7,110 nucleotides of DNA from the NCBI GenBank assembly GCA_025964075.1, contig JAOPZQ010000477.1, positions 1 through 7,110 on the forward strand. The letters run 5' to 3'. Position 1 is the stretch's first letter. Every line of letters starts with the position of its first letter. Of the stretch, positions 1-5,944 are shown piece after piece. The notes below the pieces were generated by a model. It was not told the origin of the DNA, searched no databases, and saw only the letters and a program-made list of their open reading frames with translations. The position numbers and the translations under genes are program-made. Source of the stretch: Solirubrobacterales bacterium. Lineage in GTDB: Bacteria; Actinomycetota; Thermoleophilia; Solirubrobacterales; Solirubrobacteraceae.

Positions 1-555
1 ATGTTCGTCGCCTCCAGGTTCACCTACACGCTGGAGACGATCATCCAGGCCGGAAAGCAGCTCGTCGCCGTCACCGACGTGCCGGTCCGGACGAACCCGC
101 AGCTGCGCGAGTCACGCCTGTTCCCCTCGATGGGCGCCTACGTCCGCCGCAACACGGTGTCGATCTTCCGCATCTACGCCCAGTACGAGCCGCTGCGGGT
201 GTTCTGGCTTGCCGCCGGCGTCTTCGGCCTCGCCGCCCTCGCGCTGTGGATCCGCTTCTTCTGGGCCTACCTGTTCGGCTCGGGCCACGGCCACGTGCAG
301 TCGCTGATCGTCGGCGCCGTGCTCTTCAACGCGGCGATGCTGCTCGCAGCGCTCGGCGTGATCGGCGACCTGCTCGCCGCGCAGCGCACGCTCTCGCAGC
401 GCACGTTCGAGCGGGTGCGGCGGATCGAGCTGCAGCTCGGCGTCGGCCCGTCCCACTACGAGCCCGGCGCGCGCGACACCGGGGTGCCGGCGACCACGGG
501 CGCCCGGGCCGCGAACACCGGGCGCACGGAGGAGCGGGAGGCGCTGAACCTGTGA
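1..555 (+). CDS. Family 2 (DPM1-like) glycosyltransferase, C-terminal part, 5' end outside window
   Basis: The visible 184 residues are the end of a GT2 enzyme of the dolichol/polyprenyl-phosphate sugar synthase type, which moves a sugar from a nucleotide donor to a lipid phosphate at the cytoplasmic membrane face. Residues 6-52 hold the family's late GT-A block: RFTYTLETIIQAG, VPVRTNP, ESRLFPSMGAYVRR. Two membrane helices follow (about 66-93 and 100-124), then a basic stretch (QRTFERVRRIELQLG) and a low-complexity Ala/Gly/Thr tail from about 148. The ATG at base 1 is almost certainly an internal Met, because the nucleotide-binding and DxD catalytic parts are missing and must lie left of the window. 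The TGA stop overlaps the next gene's GTG by 4 nt. The donor sugar cannot be told from this fragment. The family call is firm; the acceptor is inferred from the family. Confidence 0.85.
   Translation: MFVASRFTYTLETIIQAGKQLVAVTDVPVRTNPQLRESRLFPSMGAYVRRNTVSIFRIYAQYEPLRVFWLAAGVFGLAALALWIRFFWAYLFGSGHGHVQSLIVGAVLFNAAMLLAALGVIGDLLAAQRTLSQRTFERVRRIELQLGVGPSHYEPGARDTGVPATTGARAANTGRTEEREALNL
536..541 (+). promoter_or_regulatory. Ribosome binding site for the methyltransferase gene
   Basis: GGGAGG lies 10 nt before the GTG at 552, inside the end of the glycosyltransferase gene; a second purine-rich run, GGAGGAG, lies just upstream. It supports choosing GTG 552, which gives a 4-nt overlap, rather than any of the open frame further upstream. 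Confidence 0.45.
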
Positions 556-1163
556 GCACCGTCGAGGTCCCGACCGGGAACACCTACGACAAGTACGGCT
601 CGACGAACCCGGTCGTCCGCAAGCTCATGGCCGGCTTCGAGCGCTCGCTGGACGAGCTGCTCGGTCGCGCGGCGCCGAAGACGATCCTCGACGTCGGCTG
701 CGGCGAGGGAGTCCTCGTCGAGCAGTGGGCCGATCGGCCGGGCGTCGAGCGCATCGTCGGCATCGACCTCGACGACGAGGGCCTGCAAGCGGAGTGGGCC
801 AAGCGCCAGCGGCCGAATCTCGAGTACAAGGTGATGCCCGCCGAGAACCTGCCGTTCGCCGAGGACGAGTTCGAGCTCGCGAGCGCGATCGAGGTGCTCG
901 AGCACGTGCCGGATCCGGCGCACACCGTGGCGGAGATGGCCCGCGTGTCGGGCGGTCACCTGCTCGTGAGCGTCCCGCGCGAGCCGCTGTGGCGTGGCCT
1001 GAACATGGCCCGCGGCGCGTACCTGCGCGAGCTCGGCAACACCCCCGGGCACGTGAACCACTGGTCCAAGCGGTCGTTCGTGCGGCTCCTCTCTCGCCAC
1101 GGCGAGGTCCTCGAGGCCCGCTCGCCGTTCCCCTGGACCATGCTGCTGGTCCGTGTCGGGTAG
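552..1163 (+). CDS. Class I SAM-dependent methyltransferase (Methyltransf_11-like)
   Basis: This 203-residue soluble enzyme has the class I methyltransferase fold. Motif I is ILDVGCGEG (45-53), the SAM-binding glycine loop. The acidic post-I strand is IVGIDLDD (68-75), whose Asp should bind the ribose of SAM. PAENLPF (96-102) and AIEVLEHVPDP (112-122) are the next conserved blocks. VSVPREPLW (139-147) and the later HVNHW (167-171) resemble methyltransferases found in glycan clusters. The frame stays open to base 246, but the upstream part is an arginine-rich shadow of the glycosyltransferase gene. GTG 552 has a fair ribosome binding site and gives the usual 4-nt coupling. The stop lies inside the flippase gene (11-nt overlap). 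The substrate is not shown; its place between a glycosyltransferase and a flippase suggests a sugar or lipid-linked glycan. Confidence 0.85.
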   Translation: MSTVEVPTGNTYDKYGSTNPVVRKLMAGFERSLDELLGRAAPKTILDVGCGEGVLVEQWADRPGVERIVGIDLDDEGLQAEWAKRQRPNLEYKVMPAENLPFAEDEFELASAIEVLEHVPDPAHTVAEMARVSGGHLLVSVPREPLWRGLNMARGAYLRELGNTPGHVNHWSKRSFVRLLSRHGEVLEARSPFPWTMLLVRVG

Positions 1164-2535
1164 CAGGAACGGGGCGCTCACCGCGGCCGATTCGCCGGCG
1201 CCGGTCGAGCCGCCCGGCGAGCCGCGCTCCTACGGCTCGGGTGCGCGGATCCTGTCGATCGGGATCGCGTCGACCGGGATCTTCTCCTTCGCCTACCTGG
1301 CGCTCGCCTCACACGTCCTGAGCCGCTCCGCCTACGGGCGGATCTCGCTGCTCTGGTCGATCATGTTCGTGATCCTGTCGGTGATCTACCGGCCGATCGA
1401 GCAGCTGCTCTCGCGCACGATCGCCGACCGCCGGGCCCGCGGCCTGCACCACGCCCATCCGCTCCGCGTCCCGGCGCTGATCCAAGCCGGGTTCGCGCTC
1501 GTCTTCCTCGTCGCCGCGCTGACGCTCCACGACCAGCTCGTGAGGCACCTGTTCGACGGCTCCTCCGCCCTCTACTGGGTCCTCGTCATCGGCGTGAGCG
1601 CGTACGCGGCGAGCTACTTCGCCCGCGGCTGGCTCGCCGGGCACGAGCGCTTCGCGCTCTACGGCGGGCTCGTGCTCATGGAGTCGACGTCGCGCTTCCT
1701 GTTCGCGCTCGCGGCGGCGATCGGGATCGTGCACGGTCAGACCGCGGTGGCGATCGGGATGGCGGTCGCGCCGTTCGTCTCGCTCGTCGTCGTGCCGCTC
1801 GCGTTCTCGCGCGCCAGGGCCGGGCGCGAGGACGAGCTCGCCGGCGTCGCCGTCGCCGATGCCGCCCGCGAGGGCCCGGCCCACGCCCAGATCGAGGAGG
1901 CGACCGTCGACCTCTCGATGCGCCACGGCGCCCGGTTCGCCGCCGCCGTGTTCGGGATCATGCTCGCCGAGCAGACGCTGGTGAACGCCGCGGTGATCGC
2001 CGTCAACAGCACCTCGGGCCGGGTGCTCGCGGGCTTCGTCTTCAACGTCCTGCTGATCGTGCGCGCCCCGCTGCAGCTCTTCCAGGCGATCCAGACCTCG
2101 CTCCTCCCCCACCTCGCCGGCCTCGAGGCGACGGAGAGCGAGGAGGGCTTCGCCCGGGCGATCCGCGTGACGTGCCTCGCGATCGCGGCGTTCGCCGGCG
2201 TCTGCGCGATCGGGCTGCTGGCGATCGGCCCGTTCGTCATGGGCGTCGTCTTCGGCCACCACGGGTTCCACTACGGGCGCTTCGGGCTCACGCTCGTCGC
2301 GTTGGGCATGGGCCTGCATCTGATCGCCGGCGCGCTCAACCAGGCCGCGCTCGCCCGCGGCCGGGCCGCGCTGGCCGCCGGCGCGTGGCTGATGTGCGCG
2401 ATCCTGTTCGTCGCCTGGGTCGCCTCCCCGGCGATGAACGACGAGGTGCTGCGGACGGAGGTCGGCTACTTCGGCGCCGCGCTCCTGCTCTGCGGGATGC
2501 TGTTCGGGCTCTACCGGCGCCCGGCGGATGCCTGA
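1153..2535 (+). CDS. Wzx/MurJ-like polysaccharide or lipid-linked glycan flippase
   Basis: The 460-residue product is a multi-pass membrane protein, with about 12-13 hydrophobic segments by eye (first near 32-54, last near 436-454), in line with the MATE/MVF flippase superfamily. These proteins turn undecaprenyl-linked glycans from the inner to the outer membrane face. Family-like features are the opening GARILSIGIASTGIFSFAY (30-48), the SRSAYGRISLLWS block (57-69) typical of Wzx proteins, and the ARGWLAGHERF stretch (157-167). A charged cytoplasmic-type loop at about 219-256 separates two halves. GTG 1153 overlaps the methyltransferase stop by 11 nt. No good ribosome binding site is visible, so translation probably depends on coupling; no better in-frame start was seen between it and the first helix. 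Specificity cannot be read from the sequence. A polysaccharide exporter of another branch of the superfamily is the main alternative. Confidence 0.78.
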   Translation: MSGSRNGALTAADSPAPVEPPGEPRSYGSGARILSIGIASTGIFSFAYLALASHVLSRSAYGRISLLWSIMFVILSVIYRPIEQLLSRTIADRRARGLHHAHPLRVPALIQAGFALVFLVAALTLHDQLVRHLFDGSSALYWVLVIGVSAYAASYFARGWLAGHERFALYGGLVLMESTSRFLFALAAAIGIVHGQTAVAIGMAVAPFVSLVVVPLAFSRARAGREDELAGVAVADAAREGPAHAQIEEATVDLSMRHGARFAAAVFGIMLAEQTLVNAAVIAVNSTSGRVLAGFVFNVLLIVRAPLQLFQAIQTSLLPHLAGLEATESEEGFARAIRVTCLAIAAFAGVCAIGLLAIGPFVMGVVFGHHGFHYGRFGLTLVALGMGLHLIAGALNQAALARGRAALAAGAWLMCAILFVAWVASPAMNDEVLRTEVGYFGAALLLCGMLFGLYRRPADA

Positions 2536-2565
2536 GGCCCGCCACCCCGTCGGCCGTGGCGAGCA

Positions 2566-2612
2566 TCGAGTGGTTCGTGGGTGACCGATACGGTCACCGT
2601 CGCACCACTCGA
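2566..2612. terminator. Nested inverted repeat between convergent genes, candidate bidirectional terminator
   Basis: A 9-bp outer arm TCGAGTGGT (2566-2574) matches ACCACTCGA (2604-2612) exactly. Nested inside, an 8-bp arm GGTGACCG (2580-2587) matches CGGTCACC (2591-2598) exactly, around a 3-nt loop ATA. The 5-nt stretches between the arms (2575-2579 and 2599-2603) can add two more pairs. The whole folds into one long hairpin from either strand. It sits 30 nt after the flippase stop and 59 nt after the NhaA-fusion stop, where a shared terminator would be expected. Neither strand has a U-run after the stem, so it is not a textbook intrinsic terminator; many actinobacterial candidates also lack one. 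The inner 19-bp dyad could instead bind a dimeric regulator. The structure is certain; the function is inferred. Confidence 0.5.
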
Positions 2613-2671
2613 CGTCGAAAGTGGCTCCGCGGGGCTCCGCACCCTCCCCTCGTGGCCGCCGTTGCTCCGAT

Positions 2672-4567
2672 CTACGCGGTCGCCGAAGCCACCTGAGCCC
2701 GCGTCCGCGCCGTGCGCACGGCGTTCGACAGCGTGTCGACGTCGTAGGCGCCCTCGTGGCGCCGGCCGTTGATGAAGAAGGTCGGCGTGCCCGACACGCC
2801 GCTCGCGTCCGCGGTCGCCACGTCCTCGGCCACGCGCGGGGCGTGGACGCGGCGGCGCACCTCGTCCGAGAAGCGCTCGACGTCGAGCCCGAGCTCCTCG
2901 GCGTCGCGGCGGAGCGTCGGCGGCCGGAGGTCGTCCTGGTGGGTGAAGAGCCGGTCGTGCATCTCCCAGAACCTGCCCTGGGCGCCCGCGGCCTCGGCCG
3001 CCTCCGCCGCGATCTGCGCGTGCTCGTGCACGTCGTTCAGCGGGAGGTGGCGCCACACGTAGCGCACGTCGTCGCCGAAGTCGGCGAGGAGCTCGCGGAT
3101 GATCCTCTCCGCCTGTCCGCAGTACGGGCACTCGTAGTCGCCGTACTCGACGAGCGTGACCGGCGCGTCCACCGGCCCGCGGATGTGGTCGCGCTCGGGG
3201 TCGACGTCGCGGGCGAGGTCGAGGATCTCGTCGCCCGGCGGCCCGAGCTGGAGCCGGATCGACTCGGGGAGGCGTTCGGCGACGCGGAAGAGGCCGAGAC
3301 TGACGAGGGTCGCGAGCACGGCCGCGGCGAGGACGCCGAGCTTCGCCTCGGCGAGGAGCTCGCCGTGGAACGCGAGCGAGGCGATCAGGAGCGACACCGT
3401 GAAGCCGATGCCCGCCACGGCGGCGCCGCCCGCGAGCGTCGGCCACCCGACGGGCGGGCGCGTCCCGCCGAAGCGGGGATGGGACGCCAGCCACGCGGCG
3501 GTGAGGACGCCGACCGGCTTGCCGATCACGTAGCCGGCGACGATGCCCAGCGTCACGGGCGACGTCGCGGCGTGGCGCAGGAGCGTGCCGTCGATGTGGA
3601 TGCCCGCGTTCGCGAGCGCGAAGACCGGCACGATCGCGTAGCTCGTCCACGGGTGCAGGCGATGCTGGAGGCGCTCGTTCGGCGAGATCGCGCTCTCCAC
3701 GCTCCGCTGGGCGCTGCGGGCGAGCTCGGGTGTCGGCTGCTCGCGGAACAGGCGCGTGATCGCGGTCGCCCGTTCGAGGTCGCTGCGGGCCGGCGGGTAG
3801 GCGCTCGTCGTCAGCCCGAGGAGGAGGCCGGCGATCGTCGGATGGACGCCCGACTGGTGCATCGCCACCCATAGCGCGGTGCCGAGCACCACGTAGGCCG
3901 CTCCCTGCACCTCGGGGATGCGCCGCGCGGCGAGGAACGCGGCGAACAGCGCGACCGCCACGCCCAGCGCCACGAGGTCGACGTGGTCCGTGTAGACGGT
4001 GCCGATCACGAGCAGGCCCCCGATGTCGTCCACGACGACGAGCGTGAGGATGAACACCCGCAGCCGCTGCGGGCACCGCGGCCCGACGAGGGCGAGGACG
4101 CCGAGGGCGAACGCCGTGTCGGTCGACATCGCCGCGCCCCAGCCGTGCGCCCCGGGCCCACCGGCGTTGATCGCCTGGTAGATCGCGATCGGGACCACCA
4201 TGCCGCCGATCGCCGCCATCACCGGGAGCGCGAGGCGCCGGCGCTCGCGCAACTCCCCCATGTCCATCTCCCGCCGGGCCTCGAGGCCGACGACGAAGAA
4301 GAAGAACACCAACAAGCCGTCGTTCACCCAGTGGCGCAGGTCGTCGGAGAGCTGCCAGTGGCCGAGGCGGATGGCGAGCTTCGTCGTCCACACCGACTCG
4401 TAGCTGTGCGGCCAGGGCGAGTTCGCCCACGCCAGGGCCGCCACCGTCGCCCCGAGCAGGACGAGGGCGCTGCCGGTCTCCGTGCTCAGGAAGTCGCGGA
4501 CGGGTGCGGCGACGCTGCGCGCCCAGGCTGTCCGGCCTCCGGTGGCGGGAGCGGGGCTGTCGGCCAC
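2672..4567 (-). CDS. nhaA: NhaA Na+/H+ antiporter fused to a C-terminal DsbA-like thioredoxin domain
   Basis: The 631-residue protein has two parts. Residues about 22-435 are a complete NhaA antiporter, which expels Na+ in exchange for protons. It shows NDGLLVFFFFVVGLEARRE (82-100), STDTAFALGVLAL (148-160) and VVVDDIGG (177-184). Asp150, Asp180, Asp181 and Lys350 (in IGKP) match E. coli Asp133, Asp163, Asp164 and Lys300, so the transport site looks intact. After a charged linker, residues about 455-620 form a DsbA-like thioredoxin domain with active-site CPYC (480-483) and the cis-proline loop GVSGTPTFFIN (590-600). The frame is unbroken across the join, and I believe this architecture is known in Actinobacteria. 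GTG 4567 is chosen because no ATG or GTG is seen later before the antiporter begins. It overlaps the upstream gene by 82 nt and lacks a clear ribosome binding site. The redox partner is unknown. Confidence 0.92.
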   Translation of the reverse strand: MADSPAPATGGRTAWARSVAAPVRDFLSTETGSALVLLGATVAALAWANSPWPHSYESVWTTKLAIRLGHWQLSDDLRHWVNDGLLVFFFFVVGLEARREMDMGELRERRRLALPVMAAIGGMVVPIAIYQAINAGGPGAHGWGAAMSTDTAFALGVLALVGPRCPQRLRVFILTLVVVDDIGGLLVIGTVYTDHVDLVALGVAVALFAAFLAARRIPEVQGAAYVVLGTALWVAMHQSGVHPTIAGLLLGLTTSAYPPARSDLERATAITRLFREQPTPELARSAQRSVESAISPNERLQHRLHPWTSYAIVPVFALANAGIHIDGTLLRHAATSPVTLGIVAGYVIGKPVGVLTAAWLASHPRFGGTRPPVGWPTLAGGAAVAGIGFTVSLLIASLAFHGELLAEAKLGVLAAAVLATLVSLGLFRVAERLPESIRLQLGPPGDEILDLARDVDPERDHIRGPVDAPVTLVEYGDYECPYCGQAERIIRELLADFGDDVRYVWRHLPLNDVHEHAQIAAEAAEAAGAQGRFWEMHDRLFTHQDDLRPPTLRRDAEELGLDVERFSDEVRRRVHAPRVAEDVATADASGVSGTPTFFINGRRHEGAYDVDTLSNAVRTARTRAQVASATA

Positions 4568-5895
4568 TGCTCGATTATCGCCGGGCCCCGGCGCGCCAGC
4601 GCCCAACCGGCCGCGCCCGCCACCACGAGGATCGGCATCAGTGGGAGGTTGTAGCGGCCCTGGGCGACCACGAGCAGGTGGAGCGCCGTGCTCCAGGCGA
4701 CGATCGCGAGGATCGCGCCGAGCACCAGGTTGCGGGTGCGCCACAGGCCGTAGAAGAGGCCGGAGAACGCGGCGATCACGATCACGACGTGCAGCACCCG
4801 GATCTCCCACGACGTGTGCATGGCGCCGCCGCGGGCGTAGCGCGTCCACATCCGGTCGAGCTTGCGGACCATCAGCCCGAGCCATCCGATCGGGTCGTTC
4901 GTGACGTAGCGCTTGATGTTCGCGAGTCCCTCCTTGCGCAGCGAGGCGTCATGGGAGAGGCCGGGATTGCGCTTGGCGACGGCGTCGAGCACGTCGGCCG
5001 CGGGGATCGCCAGCGGGTTCTTGACGGTTCGATCCTGCGGCTCGCGCCGTCGCGTCTCGGCGACGAGCTTGCGCTTCATCTGGAACGTGTTGCCGTCCCC
5101 GGGGAGGTAGGTCCCGACGAACAGCGCCGATCCGCTCCCCGTGGTCACCGGCACGAGCTGGTGCTGGCGCGAGGAGACGTAGATCGTCCACGGGGCGAGC
5201 GCGAGGATCGCGCCGGCCGCCAGTGCGCCACCGGCAAGCAGGCCGGGGCGCCGCCCCACCCGTCGCGCGAGCACGACCGCCACGACGATCGCGATCAGGA
5301 ACGGCGCCGCGAGCAGGTCGGCGCGCACGAGCACCGCCGCGCCGAGGGCGAGGCCGGCCAGGCCCCAGCGCCACGGACGGCCCTCCCGGACCGCCCACGC
5401 GAGCGCGAGCACGCCGAGCGCCAGGACGAGCGCGCCCAGCGGCTCGGAGAGCTGCTGGCTCGTATTGATGATCAGCGGCGGGTAGAGGGCGATCACCGCG
5501 GCGGCGATCAGGCCTGCGGCGTCGCCCGCGAGCATCCGTCCGAGCAGGAAGACGACGACGATCAGCGCCACCCCCACGAGCCACTGGGCCCACAGGACCG
5601 AGTTGATCTTGAGCGACCCGTGCGCGCTCGGGTGGAGCTTGTAGGCGAGCGCGAACAGGGCCGGCGCGCCGGGCGGCCAGTGCAGCGGCTGGCTCATGTG
5701 GGTCGAGGCGTCGCCGTAGTGCCCGTGCTTGGCGAGGTCGATCGCGAGCTTCGCGTAGGAGCGCTCGTCGGCCGACTGGTAGCCGCTGCCGTGCGCCGCC
5801 TGCTGGGCCCGCAACGCCCCGCCGACCACGAGGATCAGGGCCAGCACCGCGAGCACGCCGCGACGCGTGGACAGGATGGCTCGAACCCGAGACAC
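4486..5895 (-). CDS. GT-C membrane glycosyltransferase (family 39/ArnT-like)
   Basis: The 469-residue integral membrane protein fits the GT-C fold, whose members take a sugar from a polyprenyl-phosphate donor and transfer it outside the membrane. A basic N-terminus (MSRVRAILSTRR) leads into helix 1 (about 13-30). The first outer loop has the acidic catalytic-type motif SADERSY (41-47, Asp43-Glu44), then HWPPGAPAL (72-80), as in family 39. QQLSEPLG (147-154), LVRADLLAAP (189-198), APWTIY (234-239) and QGRYNLPLMPIL (412-423) are further family-like blocks. About 11 helices are likely. A proline-rich tail (about 444-469) follows the last helix and overlaps the NhaA frame. The start is GTG 5895, fitting the charge pattern; the upstream bases are pyrimidine-rich, with no Shine-Dalgarno motif. 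The permease gene ends 49 nt upstream. Acceptor (glycan, lipid or protein) is unknown. Confidence 0.82.
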   Translation of the reverse strand: MSRVRAILSTRRGVLAVLALILVVGGALRAQQAAHGSGYQSADERSYAKLAIDLAKHGHYGDASTHMSQPLHWPPGAPALFALAYKLHPSAHGSLKINSVLWAQWLVGVALIVVVFLLGRMLAGDAAGLIAAAVIALYPPLIINTSQQLSEPLGALVLALGVLALAWAVREGRPWRWGLAGLALGAAVLVRADLLAAPFLIAIVVAVVLARRVGRRPGLLAGGALAAGAILALAPWTIYVSSRQHQLVPVTTGSGSALFVGTYLPGDGNTFQMKRKLVAETRRREPQDRTVKNPLAIPAADVLDAVAKRNPGLSHDASLRKEGLANIKRYVTNDPIGWLGLMVRKLDRMWTRYARGGAMHTSWEIRVLHVVIVIAAFSGLFYGLWRTRNLVLGAILAIVAWSTALHLLVVAQGRYNLPLMPILVVAGAAGWALARRGPAIIEQWPTAPLPPPEAGQPGRAASPHPSATS

Positions 5896-5904
5896 GAAGG
5901 CAGG

Positions 5905-5910
5905 AGAATA
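5905..5910 (-). promoter_or_regulatory. Possible -10 element for a near-leaderless glycosyltransferase transcript
   Basis: On the - strand TATTCT (4 of 6 to TATAAT) ends 9 nt before GTG 5895, and no Shine-Dalgarno motif is present. That spacing would give a transcript starting a few bases from the start codon, as in leaderless actinobacterial genes. No convincing -35 element is seen, so this is weak; read-through from the permease gene is equally likely. Confidence 0.2.
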
Positions 5911-5912
5911 GG

Positions 5913-5926
5913 CGCGGTCCGCCGCG
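5913..5926 (-). terminator. Short GC hairpin after the permease stop, weak attenuator or terminator candidate
   Basis: On the - strand CGCGG, a 4-nt loop CGGA, and CCGCG form a 5-bp hairpin 18 nt after the permease TAA. No U-run follows, only a short pyrimidine-rich stretch. In DNA this GC-rich, such a stem easily arises by chance, so it may not stop transcription into the glycosyltransferase gene. Confidence 0.2.
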
Positions 5927-5944
5927 GCCCGCTTTCGTGTTCGG

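Noticed and set aside
246..551. N-terminal extension of the methyltransferase frame
   Set aside because: The extension is an Arg/Ala-rich shadow of the glycosyltransferase gene. The conserved domain and ribosome binding site support GTG 552.
2623..2640. Two copies of GGCTCCGC spaced 10 nt apart
   Set aside because: Only two short GC-rich copies are present, with no further units, so it is not a meaningful repeat array.
2708..2723. Perfect 16-bp palindrome CGCCGTGCGCACGGCG
   Set aside because: It lies within the coding end of the thioredoxin domain (the RTARTRA region). In such GC-rich coding DNA one palindrome of this size is not enough to claim a site.
2581..2772. A small + strand frame starting GTG in the convergent spacer
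   Set aside because: Its start lies inside the inverted repeat, it has no ribosome binding site, and its second half is antisense to the thioredoxin domain with an Arg/Pro-rich shadow composition.
2621..3874. A 417-codon open frame on the + strand opposite the NhaA fusion
   Set aside because: It has strong Arg/Glu/Ala bias and no domain, and it is antisense to a clear gene.
2511..4430. A 639-codon open frame on the - strand in another frame of the NhaA fusion gene
   Set aside because: It is made of Arg, Pro, Ala and Gly runs without hydrophobic helices or motifs, while the other frame encodes an intact antiporter and thioredoxin domain.
4579..4593. Inverted repeat CGCCGGG-C-CCCGGCG just upstream of the NhaA start
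   Set aside because: It is inside the glycosyltransferase coding region (Arg-Arg-Gly-Pro codons), is pure GC and has no flanking features. It could slightly affect translation of NhaA, but chance is a sufficient explanation.
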